Shown here in pieces: positions 8,270 through 17,387 of a DNA stretch of 64,000 bases. Position 1 is the stretch's first letter. The number at the start of each line of letters is the position of its first letter. The notes beneath the pieces are model-generated. The model saw only the letters and a program-made list of their open reading frames with translations. It did no database searches and was not told the origin of the DNA. The translations under genes and the position numbers were made by a program. The stretch comes from JAZKHE01 sp040385525. GTDB taxonomy: Bacteria > Bacteroidota > Bacteroidia > UBA4408. Where the stretch lies: the NCBI GenBank assembly GCA_040385525.1, contig JAZKHE010000006.1, forward strand, positions 124,001-188,000, in the 5' to 3' direction.

Positions 8270-9175
8270 ATGAATTGGGCAATTTACATAAGAGGTTTTA
8301 AAACATTTTTGCGTTTAGAAAAATCGCTTTCGTCTAATTCTATTGACGCTTACATTCACGATGTAGAAAAGTTTTGCCAGTATTTAGATTTTTCAAAAAT
8401 AGAACTTAGTCCGCAACAAGTTCAGCTAAGCGATTTACGTAATTTTTTAAAATGGATTAATGAGTTGGGCATGTCGGCTACAACGCAAGCTAGAGTTATT
8501 TCTGGTTTAAAATCGTTTTACAATTATTTAATTATCGAAAACGAAATTTCTGCCAATCCAACCGAATTATTAGAAGCTCCAAAAACAGGACGCAAGTTGC
8601 CCGACACACTTTCTGTGCACGAAATTGATGCATTAATTGGCGCAATAGATAGGAGCACCCCCGAAGGTGAGCGTAATAAAGCCATGCTTGAAGTGCTTTA
8701 TAGCTGCGGATTACGCGTTACAGAGTTAATCAGTTTAAAAATATCTGATTTGTTTTTTAACGATGGATTTATTCGAGTAGTTGGTAAAGGAAATAAAGAA
8801 CGCTTGGTGCCAATTGGTAAATCAACTTCTAAATTAGTGGAGACCTATATTTCGCAAATTCGCTCACACATTGCTGTTGCGCCCAATTGCGATGATGTAT
8901 TATTTTTAAACAGACGTGGTAAACAATTAACGCGTGTAATGGTTTTTATAATTATTAAAGACTTAGCTAAAAAAATTCAATTGCATAAATCAATTAGTCC
9001 ACATACATTTCGACATTCGTTTGCAACGCATTTAATTGAAGGTGGCGCAGATTTGCGCGCTGTGCAAGAAATGCTTGGGCACGAAAGCATTACAACAACC
9101 GAAATTTACACACATTTAGATAGAGAATTTTTGCGCGATGCAATTATTCAGTTTCACCCACGATCAAAAAAATAA
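8270..9175 (+). CDS. xerD: Tyrosine recombinase XerD/XerC
   Basis: The 301-residue protein has an N-terminal SAM-like DNA-binding domain (about 1-100) and a catalytic domain. All six catalytic residues are visible: R149 (CGLRVTEL), K173 (VGKGNKERLV), H245 and R248 (PHTFRHSFATH), H271 (MLGHESI) and Y280 (TEIYTHL). This is the chromosome dimer resolution recombinase type, not a phage integrase. XerD-type naming rests on length and the general sequence. Its stop codon overlaps the ATG of the WD40 gene by one base. Confidence 0.93.
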   Translation: MNWAIYIRGFKTFLRLEKSLSSNSIDAYIHDVEKFCQYLDFSKIELSPQQVQLSDLRNFLKWINELGMSATTQARVISGLKSFYNYLIIENEISANPTELLEAPKTGRKLPDTLSVHEIDALIGAIDRSTPEGERNKAMLEVLYSCGLRVTELISLKISDLFFNDGFIRVVGKGNKERLVPIGKSTSKLVETYISQIRSHIAVAPNCDDVLFLNRRGKQLTRVMVFIIIKDLAKKIQLHKSISPHTFRHSFATHLIEGGADLRAVQEMLGHESITTTEIYTHLDREFLRDAIIQFHPRSKK

Positions 9176-10080
9176 TGGAAATAAATAAAATAACCGAATT
9201 CAATTCGCACGCTGGTGGTGTTTACGGACTTTCTTTAGCTAAAGAACAAAACGTATTTTTTTCAGGAAGTAGTGATAGATTTTTAACCAAATGGAATTTA
9301 GACACACTTGCTAACGCTGAATTTTCAGCGCAATTGCCTGCTTTTATCTATGCAGTTTGTTATATCCCAAATAAGGAATTGTTATTAGCAGGAACTTTTA
9401 AAGGAGCCATTCATATAATTGATTTAAATCAAAAAAAAGAAATAAAAATTCTACAACAACACAATGCGGCAATTTTTGATATTTGCTATTCGAGCACAAC
9501 TAATTTAATTTTTTGCAGCGCAGGCGATGGTTCTATATCAATTATTAAAGCAAGCGATTTATCGGTTGTAAAAATTATTAGTTTGTGCAACGAAAAAGTT
9601 AGAAAACTAAGTTTAAATGCGGAACAAACCTTGTTATGCATTGCTTGCGGCGATGGTAAAATTAGAATTTTAAATACTTCAACTTTAAATATTGTTAATG
9701 AGTTTTCTGCTCATACTGAATCAGCTAATTGCGCCGTGTTTCATCCAAATAAAGAACTAATTTTAACAGGAGGAAAAGATGCGCATTTAAGAATTTGGAA
9801 TGCAACAAGTTTTAAATTAGAAAAAGAAATTGCTGCGCACAATTGGGCAATTTATGATATTGTTTTTAGTCCTGATAACAAGTATTTTGCAACAGCAAGC
9901 AGAGACAAAACCATTAAAATTTGGGATGCTGAAAGCTTTGAATTATTGTATAGAATTAATAAAGAAAAAAACGAAGGACACACACATTCTGTAAACAAAT
10001 TATTGTGGTTAAACTACAACGATTACTTGGTTTCTGCTGGCGATGATAGAAAAATTAATGTTTGGAAGATTCAGGTTTAA
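9175..10080 (+). CDS. WD40 repeat protein
   Basis: The 301-residue protein has about seven WD40 blades. The best ends are DRFLTKWNL, DAHLRIWNA, DKTIKIWDA and DRKINVWKI, each preceded by GH/AH-type dipeptides (SAHTESANCAVFHPNKELILTGG, AAHNWAIYDIVFSPDNKYFATAS). There is no signal peptide, so it is probably a cytoplasmic beta-propeller scaffold. The TAATG overlap with xerD shows translational coupling. The partner is unknown. Confidence 0.88.
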   Translation: MEINKITEFNSHAGGVYGLSLAKEQNVFFSGSSDRFLTKWNLDTLANAEFSAQLPAFIYAVCYIPNKELLLAGTFKGAIHIIDLNQKKEIKILQQHNAAIFDICYSSTTNLIFCSAGDGSISIIKASDLSVVKIISLCNEKVRKLSLNAEQTLLCIACGDGKIRILNTSTLNIVNEFSAHTESANCAVFHPNKELILTGGKDAHLRIWNATSFKLEKEIAAHNWAIYDIVFSPDNKYFATASRDKTIKIWDAESFELLYRINKEKNEGHTHSVNKLLWLNYNDYLVSAGDDRKINVWKIQV

Positions 10081-10086
10081 AGTAAA

Positions 10087-10890
10087 CTACTTCAACAACA
10101 ATTGCTTTTCAAGCACTGATTTCAATTCATCTAAACTAATATTAGTTTTTAATTCGCCAGAAAATGCATAAGCAATTTCACCTGTTTGCTCAGAAACAAT
10201 CAAAGCCAAAGCATCAGAGTTTTCTGTAATACCAACAGCAGCTCTGTGTCGCATTCCTAAATGTGCAGGAAAATCAGGGTTTTCTGACACTGGTAAAACA
10301 CAACGAGCGGCCACTATGTTGTTGCCCGAAACAATTACTGCACCATCGTGCAAAGGACTATTTTTATAAAAAATACTTTCTAGCAATCGTAACGAAATCA
10401 TAGCGTTAATAGCATCGCCAGTATTGGCATAAAAACTTAAATCGCTTTTGGTTTGAAAAACAATAATAGCACCCGTTTTGGTTTCTGCCATGTTTTTGCA
10501 GGCTTTTATTAAAGTAGGAATATCTAAATCACTTTTCTTTTGAAAATCAGAACCACTAAAAAAACTGCTTCCAAATTTAATTCTTCCAAAAATTCCAGTT
10601 GTTCCAATCATCAATAAAAATCTGCGCAGTTCTTGCTGAAAAACAATCATTAAAGCAATAACACCAACGCTAATAAACTGTCCTAAAATGGTGCTTAACA
10701 ATTGCATGTTAAGCGCTTTAACAATTATCCAAAAAAAGTAAACCGATAAAATTCCCGCAAAAATATTGATGGCTACCGTTCCTTTTACCAATTTGTATAA
10801 CTGATACAACAAAATGGCCACCAAAAATACATCAATGGCATCGAGCCATCTAAACGAAATAAAATCGGGCCAAATAGATAAAACGGACAA
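10087..10890 (-). CDS. cdaA: Diadenylate cyclase CdaA (c-di-AMP synthase)
   Basis: The 267-residue protein has three N-terminal membrane helices (about 18-35, 40-58, 66-84) and a DisA_N domain. The catalytic motifs are HDGA at 181-184 and RHR at 214-216 (GMRHRAAVGITE), used for condensing two ATP into cyclic di-AMP. The start is TTG 10890. The upstream ATG at 10925 is out of frame by one base across a run of nine A, and the true frame has a stop just upstream. It is convergent with the WD40 gene, with only 6 bases between. Confidence 0.93.
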   Translation of the reverse strand: MSVLSIWPDFISFRWLDAIDVFLVAILLYQLYKLVKGTVAINIFAGILSVYFFWIIVKALNMQLLSTILGQFISVGVIALMIVFQQELRRFLLMIGTTGIFGRIKFGSSFFSGSDFQKKSDLDIPTLIKACKNMAETKTGAIIVFQTKSDLSFYANTGDAINAMISLRLLESIFYKNSPLHDGAVIVSGNNIVAARCVLPVSENPDFPAHLGMRHRAAVGITENSDALALIVSEQTGEIAYAFSGELKTNISLDELKSVLEKQLLLK

Positions 10891-10967
10891 AGCTTGTTTT
10901 TTTTTAATTTCTCGAATTTACTCATAATTGATTAAAAAAATAATGTAAATCATTTCTTTTTTATTTA

Positions 10968-11103
10968 ACCACATAGGTGGCATAGTGGCAAAGGTTTTTA
11001 AGAACATATAGTTTTACATAGTTTTTTGAAGCAAAGCTTCAAAACTTTGTGTTTCTCAATGCGTGCAAGCCATATACAAACAAAGCCTATGTAACTATGT
11101 GGT
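10968..11103. repeat. Inverted-repeat intergenic element
   Basis: A non-coding element lies in the 308-base gap between cdaA and ettA. ACCACATAGG-type sequence at 10968-10985 is repeated inverted at 11087-11103 (CTATGTAACTATGTGGT). The interior carries a second hairpin, TTTTGAAG/CTTCAAAA, at 11024-11044. It has no open reading frame. It looks like a small non-autonomous repeat of a type scattered in Bacteroidota intergenic regions (from memory). The remaining gap bases show no further feature. Confidence 0.65.
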
Positions 11104-11198
11104 GAAAATGTTTTTTAAATCAAATTCCAACGACATATTATGCTACTATTTTAAAGTATTTTACGATATTTGCTAAAATTTCTTAAATAATAATAAGT

Positions 11199-12878
11199 AT
11201 GTCAGAGGCAGGAAGACAGATAATTTTTTCGATGGTAAATGTTAGTAAAATTTACCCTCCTAGTAAACAAGTTTTAAAAGATATTTACATATCGTTTTAC
11301 TACGGTGCTAAAATTGGTATCATAGGTTTAAACGGTTCGGGTAAATCTACTTTATTAAAAATTATTGCTGGAATTGAAAAAGATTTTTTAGGCGAAACGC
11401 ACTTTTCTCCTGGTTATAAAGTTGGTTATTTAGAGCAAGAACCAAAGCTTGACGTAACCAAAACCGTTATAGAAATTGTTCGCGAAGGCGTGCAACAGTT
11501 TACTTCTATATTGCAAGAGTACGAAGAAGTAAACAATAAGTTTGCTGAAGAAATGACTCCTGAAGAAATGGATAGATTAATTTCTCGTCAGGCTGTTTTA
11601 AACGATTTAATTGAGCAACACGATTTATGGAATTTAGATAGCCGTTTAGAAGTTGCTATGGACGCACTGCGTTGTGCAGATAGCAATACACCAATAAAAG
11701 TATTGTCGGGTGGAGAGCGCCGTAGAGTTGCGTTGTGTAGATTGTTGCTGCAAGAGCCAGAAATTTTATTGTTAGATGAGCCTACCAATCACTTGGATGC
11801 AGAAAGCGTTGACTGGTTAGAACATCATTTGCAAGAATACAAAGGAACTGTTATTGCCATTACCCACGATAGATATTTCTTAGATAACGTAGCTGGCTGG
11901 ATTTTAGAGTTAGATAGAGGCGAAGGTATTCCTTGGAAAGGAAATTACACATCTTGGTTAGAACAAAAACAAGCTCGTTTAGCACAAGAAGAAAAAACAG
12001 AAAGTAAACGCCAAAAAACATTACAACGCGAGTTAGATTGGGTGCGTATGGGCGTAAAAGGTCGTGGTGTAAAACAAAAAGCACGTTTAAGTAATTACGA
12101 AAAATTATTAAGCGAAGACAGCAAACAAAAAGAAGAAAAATTAGAAATTTTTATTCCGAATGGACCACGTTTGGGTAACGAAGTAATAGAATCTATTGAT
12201 GTTGCTAAAGGTTATGGCGATAGATTGCTTTACGAAGGACTTAATTTTAAATTACCACCTGCGGGTATTGTTGGTATTATTGGGCCAAATGGTGCTGGTA
12301 AAACAACTTTGTTTAAAATGATAATGAAAGAGGAGCAACCTATAAGTGGCGAGTTTAAAGTAGGACCAACCGTTAAAATTGCTTACGTAGATCAAACGCA
12401 CAAAGATATTGACCCAGAAAGAACCGTTTTTGATGTTATTACAGGCGGAACAGAGCAAATGATGTTAGGCGGAAAAATGACTAACTCTCGTGCCTATGTG
12501 TCGCGATTTAATTTTGCAGGAGCCGATCAACAAAAAAAATGTAGTATGCTTTCGGGTGGAGAGCGAAACCGCTTACACTTAGCATTAGCGCTAAAAGAAG
12601 AAGGAAACGTTTTGTTACTGGATGAGCCAACCAACGATTTGGATATAAATACTTTGCGTGCCTTAGAAGAAGGTTTAGAAAACTTTGCGGGTTGTGCAGT
12701 AGTAATTAGCCACGACAGATGGTTTTTAGATAGAATTTGTACGCATATTTTAGCTTTTGAAGGCGACTCGCAAGTATATTGGTTTGAGGGTGGTTACAGC
12801 GAATACGAAGAAAACCGTAAAAAACGTTTAGGCAATGTAGAACCTAAAAGAATAAGATATAAGAAAGTAGCGATTTAA
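11199..12878 (+). CDS. ettA: ABC-F ATPase EttA (translational throttle)
   Basis: The protein has 559 residues and two ABC cassettes without membrane domains. Cassette one has Walker A GLNGSGKS (43-50), signature LSGGERRRVAL and Walker B LLLDEPTNHLD. Cassette two has GPNGAGKT (about 363-370), LSGGERNRLHLA and LLLDEPTNDLD. A basic linker (about 240-320) and the short arm match EttA rather than other ABC-F members. EttA binds the ribosomal E site and gates the first peptide bond according to ATP level. It has a single-gene unit upstream of an unrelated accessory gene. Confidence 0.94.
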   Translation: MSEAGRQIIFSMVNVSKIYPPSKQVLKDIYISFYYGAKIGIIGLNGSGKSTLLKIIAGIEKDFLGETHFSPGYKVGYLEQEPKLDVTKTVIEIVREGVQQFTSILQEYEEVNNKFAEEMTPEEMDRLISRQAVLNDLIEQHDLWNLDSRLEVAMDALRCADSNTPIKVLSGGERRRVALCRLLLQEPEILLLDEPTNHLDAESVDWLEHHLQEYKGTVIAITHDRYFLDNVAGWILELDRGEGIPWKGNYTSWLEQKQARLAQEEKTESKRQKTLQRELDWVRMGVKGRGVKQKARLSNYEKLLSEDSKQKEEKLEIFIPNGPRLGNEVIESIDVAKGYGDRLLYEGLNFKLPPAGIVGIIGPNGAGKTTLFKMIMKEEQPISGEFKVGPTVKIAYVDQTHKDIDPERTVFDVITGGTEQMMLGGKMTNSRAYVSRFNFAGADQQKKCSMLSGGERNRLHLALALKEEGNVLLLDEPTNDLDINTLRALEEGLENFAGCAVVISHDRWFLDRICTHILAFEGDSQVYWFEGGYSEYEENRKKRLGNVEPKRIRYKKVAI

Positions 12879-12911
12879 ATTCTCGTTTTCATCTAAAATA
12901 AGTTCATTTAA

Positions 12912-13754
12912 ATGAAGGAAAAATGTTGTTTTTTAGGTTGTGAGCAAGAAGCTACTGTTGAAAGGTCTATAAGGTATGATAATGGAACTTGTTCTTATCA
13001 TGATAAAGGAGGACCATTTAGTAGCGGTGAAACCTACGAACAATATCAAATTATTGAAAAAGATTTTATTGATTTTATAAATGTAGTTCCGCTTGCCGAA
13101 GAGCATTATTCTGTGCATTCGCCTTTTTTGCGTGATATAATTATTAGAGCGTGCGTTCAAATTGAAATCTTTTTTAAGGAATGGGCAAAGTCTAATTGTA
13201 CAATGGATAATACCAATCCTTTATTAAAAAAATACAATAAAACAGATAAAAAATCTAAGGAACTTAAAGGCGAGAGAAATTGGACCTTTAAAGATTATTA
13301 TTGTTTCAAGCAAGATGTTGAGCATGGAGATTCATCTATAAAGGTTAGGGTTTTAGATATAGATATTTTTCCTTTTGAAAATTGGACTGAAGAAAAACCT
13401 CCATTCTGGTGGGAATCATACAATAGTATAAAACATAGTGGATTCGATAATAAAAAACATTCAACTCTCAAAAATGCATTGTATTCATTAGCAGCTTTGT
13501 TTCAACTCCATCTTTCTAATCAAGCTTCTCATAGCTACCTAAATAGCTTTAATTCTCCTTCAATTACAAGTTTAAGTTTAAGCTTAGATAAGCGTAACTT
13601 TAATCTTACATACCATTATATTCAAACACCATTAGATTCTAGAAAATATTTATTTAGGTCGAATAAGCCATTTTATCCAAATAATAATACTAAAATCCCT
13701 ACTGAAATTGGATTATCAAAAAGGTTAGAATCAAAAAAAACAAGAATTAATTAG
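12912..13754 (+). CDS. Unknown protein with N-terminal Cys cluster and HEPN-like core
   Basis: The protein has 280 residues and was not recognised by name. The N-terminus has C5, C6 and C10, then RYDNGTCSYHDKGG, which could bind a metal. The middle is helical (RDIIIRACVQIEIFFKEWAKSNC) and is followed by PPFWWESYNSIKHSGF. The W-x-x-Y-N-x-x-K-H pattern appears in HEPN-like helical proteins of unknown role. After it come NALYSLAALFQLHL and a low-complexity basic tail. The gene sits between ettA and an intergenic repeat cluster, so it looks accessory. A nuclease role is only a guess. Confidence 0.65.
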   Translation: MKEKCCFLGCEQEATVERSIRYDNGTCSYHDKGGPFSSGETYEQYQIIEKDFIDFINVVPLAEEHYSVHSPFLRDIIIRACVQIEIFFKEWAKSNCTMDNTNPLLKKYNKTDKKSKELKGERNWTFKDYYCFKQDVEHGDSSIKVRVLDIDIFPFENWTEEKPPFWWESYNSIKHSGFDNKKHSTLKNALYSLAALFQLHLSNQASHSYLNSFNSPSITSLSLSLDKRNFNLTYHYIQTPLDSRKYLFRSNKPFYPNNNTKIPTEIGLSKRLESKKTRIN

Positions 13755-13785
13755 TTTCAAATACGTTTATTATTTCCACACTACA

Positions 13786-14020
13786 CGTCATTGCGAGCGA
13801 GGTACGAGCGAAGCAATCTGTTGGGTTTAATACACACACAGTTTGTCATTCTGAACGCAGTGAAGAATCTCTTTAAAGGATTGAAAATTGACAGGTTAAA
13901 ATTGAATAGGTTTAGACGCTTCGTGCCTCAGCGTGACAAACTAGGTGTCTTGAATCTTAAATCTTGTTTCTTGAATCTAAACTAAGTTCCTCAGCGTGAC
14001 AAGCTAAGTGTCTTGAATCT
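13786..14020. repeat. Cluster of intergenic repeat fragments
   Basis: This gap holds several fragments in a row. One is a CGTCATTGCGAGCGAGG element (13786-13820). The second is a TTTGTCATTCTGAACGCAG element (13841-13873). The third and fourth are two 32-base copies of a CCTCAGCGTGACAA...TCTTGAATCT unit (13926-13957 and 13989-14020), separated by TCTTGAATCT-like filler. The first two types are familiar intergenic repeats that create spurious small ORFs. No gene was accepted here. Confidence 0.7.
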
Positions 14021-14050
14021 GAAATCTGCAATCTGTTAATCTGTAATTGC

Positions 14051-14467
14051 CTAGTTCACTAAATAAATACCAGTACTTTCTATACGGATTTGTTTTTGTT
14101 TGTAAAGATTACCAAGCGCTTTTTTAAATGCTTTTTTGCTCATTTTTAGCTCCGCGTAAATCTCTTCAGGAGAACTGTTATCGTCTAAACCCAAAAAGCC
14201 TTTGTTGCTTTTTATTTTATTAAGAATAGCTTCTGTATTACTATCAATAACGTTTCTAAAACCTTGTGGTTGAAGACTTATGTCAATTTTCTTGTCATCA
14301 CGTATTTTTTTAACATAACCCACTGTTTCTTGCCCTTCAAACAAGTCTTCGTAAATCTCGTTGTGGTACAAAAGACCTTCGTGTTCGTTGTTGATTGTAA
14401 CAATAAAACCCAGTGGAGTTCTTTGTTCAATAAGTAAATTTACTTTGTCGCCTATAGCTAATTCCAT
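14051..14467 (-). CDS. Short CvfB-like S1 RNA-binding protein
   Basis: The 138-residue protein has one S1-like beta barrel (about 3-70: IGDKVNLLIEQRTPLGFIVTINNEHEGLLYHNEI, then GYVKKIRDDKKIDISLQP) and a winged-helix domain (about 75-136: SPEEIYAELKMSKKAFKKALGNLYKQKQIRI). This is the C-terminal half of CvfB/YitL, which is usually about 280 residues with two or three S1 domains. No upstream coding sequence continues the frame, so it is a naturally short form or an old truncation. RNA binding is likely; the target is unknown. Confidence 0.82.
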   Translation of the reverse strand: MELAIGDKVNLLIEQRTPLGFIVTINNEHEGLLYHNEIYEDLFEGQETVGYVKKIRDDKKIDISLQPQGFRNVIDSNTEAILNKIKSNKGFLGLDDNSSPEEIYAELKMSKKAFKKALGNLYKQKQIRIESTGIYLVN

Positions 14468-14534
14468 TTTGTAAAATTAAGCCATATTATTGGTTATATC
14501 GCCATATTTGCCCACACTTTTTTATTCCTAGCAT

Positions 14535-15701
14535 TTGCATTACTTTTGTTATGTGTTTAGCTTACAACAACTCTCGCAAATAAAAAAACAATATAATTGG
14601 GTGTTTTTTCCAAACTCGGAAAACACATTGCTTGCTATTGGCGATAAAGGAATAAATACGTTAAGTGATTTAAACAGCTCACCAGGCTTTAAATTCGGTT
14701 GTATTAGCTACGATTTAAAAAATAAAATTGAGCGCTTGCAATCTATACAAAATAAAAATTTGCATTGGAATGATATAGGTTTTTTTAAAGCAGATTTTGT
14801 TAAGCAAGGAAATACAACAACAGGTAATTTAAATGATTTTCTAACAGAAAATACAGTACAATTTTCACAAAATAAACTCAATATTCAGTGTCGCGTTAGT
14901 AAACAAAAATACATAGAAACAGTTGAGAAATTAAAGCAACACATACAGTTTGGTGATATTTATGAAATAAATTATTGTATAGAATTTTTTGCCGATAATG
15001 CTGAAATAAATCCTTTTGTTGTTTTCGAAAAACTAAACACAATATCGGAAGCACCATTTGCCGTTATGGCTAAATTTGGCGATAAGTATGTGTTATGCAG
15101 TAGCCCTGAGCGTTATATAAAAAAACAAAATCAAAAACTTATTTCGCAACCCATTAAAGGAACTCGCAAACGTAGCAGCAACGAAACAGAAGACAATCGT
15201 TTAAAAAACGAATTGAAAAACGATGCTAAAGAACAGCGTGAAAACGTTATGATTGTTGATTTGGTGCGCAACGATTTATCAAAAATTGCATTGAAAAATT
15301 CTGTTAACGTTGACGAATTATTTGGCGTGTATTCCTTTAAACAAGTGCATCAACTAATTTCTACTGTTTCGTGCGAGTTAGATTCAAAAACTACTTTAGA
15401 AGAAATAATAAAAGCAAGTTTCCCAATGGGTTCTATGACGGGTGCACCAAAGGTTAGAGCCATGCAATTAATAGATGAATACGAGGAATTAAATCGAGGT
15501 TTATATTCTGGAAGTATAGGTTTTATTGATGAAAACAATAACTTTGATTTTAATGTAGTAATTAGAACCATAATTTACGATACAAAAACAAAGTATTTAT
15601 CTTTTTCGGTAGGCAGCGCTATTACAGCCTACTGCGATGCTGAAAAAGAATGGGAGGAATGTATGCTTAAAGCAAATGCCATGTTTAAAGCATTAGAATA
15701 G
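14535..15701 (+). CDS. pabB: Aminodeoxychorismate synthase component I
   Basis: The reading frame encodes up to 388 residues with a chorismate-binding domain from about residue 125. Motifs are HIQFGDIYEINYC, SSPERYIKKQNQKLISQPIKGTRKR, NELKNDAKEQRENVMIVDLVRNDLS, FPMGSMTGAPKVRAMQLI and YSGSIGFI. The PIKGT lysine favours PabB (4-amino-4-deoxychorismate for folate) over anthranilate synthase. The N-terminal domain is short. TTG 14535 is the longest start, and GTG 14553 is more likely given the -7 element at 14541. No pabA or pabC is adjacent; a class IV aminotransferase lies at 48081. Confidence 0.88.
   Translation: MHYFCYVFSLQQLSQIKKQYNWVFFPNSENTLLAIGDKGINTLSDLNSSPGFKFGCISYDLKNKIERLQSIQNKNLHWNDIGFFKADFVKQGNTTTGNLNDFLTENTVQFSQNKLNIQCRVSKQKYIETVEKLKQHIQFGDIYEINYCIEFFADNAEINPFVVFEKLNTISEAPFAVMAKFGDKYVLCSSPERYIKKQNQKLISQPIKGTRKRSSNETEDNRLKNELKNDAKEQRENVMIVDLVRNDLSKIALKNSVNVDELFGVYSFKQVHQLISTVSCELDSKTTLEEIIKASFPMGSMTGAPKVRAMQLIDEYEELNRGLYSGSIGFIDENNNFDFNVVIRTIIYDTKTKYLSFSVGSAITAYCDAEKEWEECMLKANAMFKALE
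14541..14548 (+). promoter_or_regulatory. -7 element overlapping the pabB start region
   Basis: TACTTTTG fits TAnnTTTG and lies inside the annotated 5' end of pabB. Transcription would begin near 14553, where an in-frame GTG lies. This argues that the TTG at 14535 is not the real start and that the mRNA may be leaderless. Confidence 0.5.
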
Positions 15702-15720
15702 TTAGCTATTTTTTATGACC

Positions 15721-15919
15721 GACCTTTGAAAAATAATTTCAAAAATCAAAAGGAATTTTTAAGCGGTGGTTCTGGTAAGCAATCAGCGAGTGAGCTAATT
15801 TGAATGTGTGTAGGGGCGAACGGCTCTGGTTGCGTGTTAAAAATGTATTGCAGATTTTAAATTATTTTTCAGAAGTCTTGATTTTTTGTTTCTTTTTCAT
15901 CAAGGAAAAAGAAAAGAAC
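15721..15919 (+). repeat. Structured intergenic element, copy 1 (upstream of tilS)
   Basis: A 19-bp closing stem pairs 15721-15739 with 15859-15877 (one mismatch, one G-T pair). Its 3' strand runs into CTTGAT (15877-15882). A 10-bp hairpin follows (15889-15898 with 15905-15914) whose loop ATCAAG (15899-15904) is the reverse complement of CTTGAT. The stem-hexamer-hairpin order gives a pseudoknot topology. It fills most of the 275-base gap between pabB and tilS and points toward tilS. It is partnered by the copy at 21519. Confidence 0.8.
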
Positions 15920-15976
15920 ATAAATAAAATGTAATTTTATTGCAATAATATTATTTAAAATCGAACCAGAATTCCT

Positions 15977-17308
15977 TTGTTAACGAATAAACTACATGCT
16001 ATTTTTAAAAAATTAGAACCTGAATTTTCGAGTTCTAATTACTTATTGGCGGTAAGCGGCGGTAGAGATTCGGTTGCATTAGCTCATTTATTGGCCGAAA
16101 ATAAAATAAAGTTTACAATTGCACATTGCAATTTTCAGTTAAGAGGAGAGGAGTCGAACCAAGAAGAAGAGTTTGTTAAGTTGCTTGCAGAAACACTCAA
16201 TGTAAAAATACTTACGAAGAAATTCGATACACAAATTTTTGCAGAAACAGAAAAAATATCAATTCAGGAAGCCGCACGTAAACTACGTTACAATTGGTTT
16301 TTTGAAGTATTAGAAAAAGAAAATTTTACCAAATTAATTACAGCGCATCACGCTGATGATGATGTAGAAACTTTTTTAATAAACCTACAACGAGGCTCTG
16401 GAATTAAAGGTTTGGCAGGTATTCCAGATAATAACGATAAAGTGTTGCGTCCGTTATTGCAAGTTTCTCGTAAAGAAATCGACGTATATATAGTTCAAAA
16501 TACAATTGCTTTTAAAGAAGATAGTAGTAATCAATCAGACAAGTATTTACGTAACGCTTTCCGATTAAAATTAGTTCCTTATTTAGAACAAAATTATCCT
16601 GATTTGCTAAACGGCTTGCAAAATACTTTGCCCGTTTTAAAACAAAATAAAGCACTTTTTGAAAGTTTATTGCATGAAAAAAAATCGCAATTAATTCAAA
16701 AAAGTAATGATGTTTTTACAATTAAATTTGAAGAATTGCTTTCGCAGAAAGAACCATTATATTTGCTTTATGAGTTAATCACTGATTTTGGATTTAATTT
16801 TGAAAGCGCTCAAAATGTATTTGATTCAATAACGTCATCAGAAACAAAACACTTTTATTCTGAGAATTATTTTATAACAAAAAACAGGACAAATTTTTCA
16901 ATACAAGTAATTCAAAATAAAAAATCGGAGTGCAACGAGTTTCTAATTGATAAAGAATTAACACAATTAAATTCACCAATTTCTGTTAAGTTCGATGTTT
17001 TAAAAAGTGTTGAATTAATTAATTTCACAGCTAATTCAAACATTCAATACCTAGATTTTGAAAAGCTTAAATTTCCGCTTTTACTCAGAAAGGCAAGAGT
17101 AGGCGATAAGTTTAAACCGCTTGGAATGCAAGGTTATAAAAAACTTAGCGATTTTTTTATTGATTTAAAATTTAGCGAAAATCAAAAACAAAATACTTGG
17201 GTTTTAGAAAGTAATTCCCAAATTGTTTGTATTGTTAATCATAGAATTAGCGACGATTTTAAAATTACAAAATCCACCACAATTGGCTATAAAATTGAGT
17301 TTTTATAA
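15977..17308 (+). CDS. tilS: tRNA(Ile)-lysidine synthase
   Basis: The 443-residue protein starts at TTG 15977. The PP-loop ATP pyrophosphatase motif SGGRDS is at 27-32, followed by AHCNFQLRGEESNQEEEFV, AARKLRYNWFFEVL and THHADDDVETFL-type sequence (ITAHHADDDVETFLINLQRGSG). The C-terminal TilS domain has RKARVGDKFKPLGMQGYKKLSDFFIDLK. TilS adds lysine to C34 of the AUA-reading tRNA-Ile and is essential. A structured element lies 57 bases upstream, where the leader would be. Confidence 0.95.
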   Translation: MLTNKLHAIFKKLEPEFSSSNYLLAVSGGRDSVALAHLLAENKIKFTIAHCNFQLRGEESNQEEEFVKLLAETLNVKILTKKFDTQIFAETEKISIQEAARKLRYNWFFEVLEKENFTKLITAHHADDDVETFLINLQRGSGIKGLAGIPDNNDKVLRPLLQVSRKEIDVYIVQNTIAFKEDSSNQSDKYLRNAFRLKLVPYLEQNYPDLLNGLQNTLPVLKQNKALFESLLHEKKSQLIQKSNDVFTIKFEELLSQKEPLYLLYELITDFGFNFESAQNVFDSITSSETKHFYSENYFITKNRTNFSIQVIQNKKSECNEFLIDKELTQLNSPISVKFDVLKSVELINFTANSNIQYLDFEKLKFPLLLRKARVGDKFKPLGMQGYKKLSDFFIDLKFSENQKQNTWVLESNSQIVCIVNHRISDDFKITKSTTIGYKIEFL

Positions 17309-17387
17309 TCGTTTTTAAATAAATTTTTCCTTTTTTGTAACAAATAATTTCTTTTTGCGTTACAATAGTTACCTAAAAAATTATTTT

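Noticed and set aside
8270..9175. Tyrosine recombinase as sign of a phage or integrative element
   Set aside because: The size and motifs are those of the chromosomal XerD type, and neighbours are housekeeping genes. No att-like direct repeats were seen.
10890..10925. Frameshift at the start of cdaA across a run of nine A
   Set aside because: The out-of-frame ATG upstream would need one added base, but the protein from TTG 10890 already has the usual CdaA N-terminus, so a sequencing or slippage error is not required.
13791..13985. Small plus-strand frame containing VILNAVKNL
   Set aside because: It is a well-known false ORF created by the TCATTCTGAACGCAGTGAAGAATC repeat class and lies wholly in repeat fragments.
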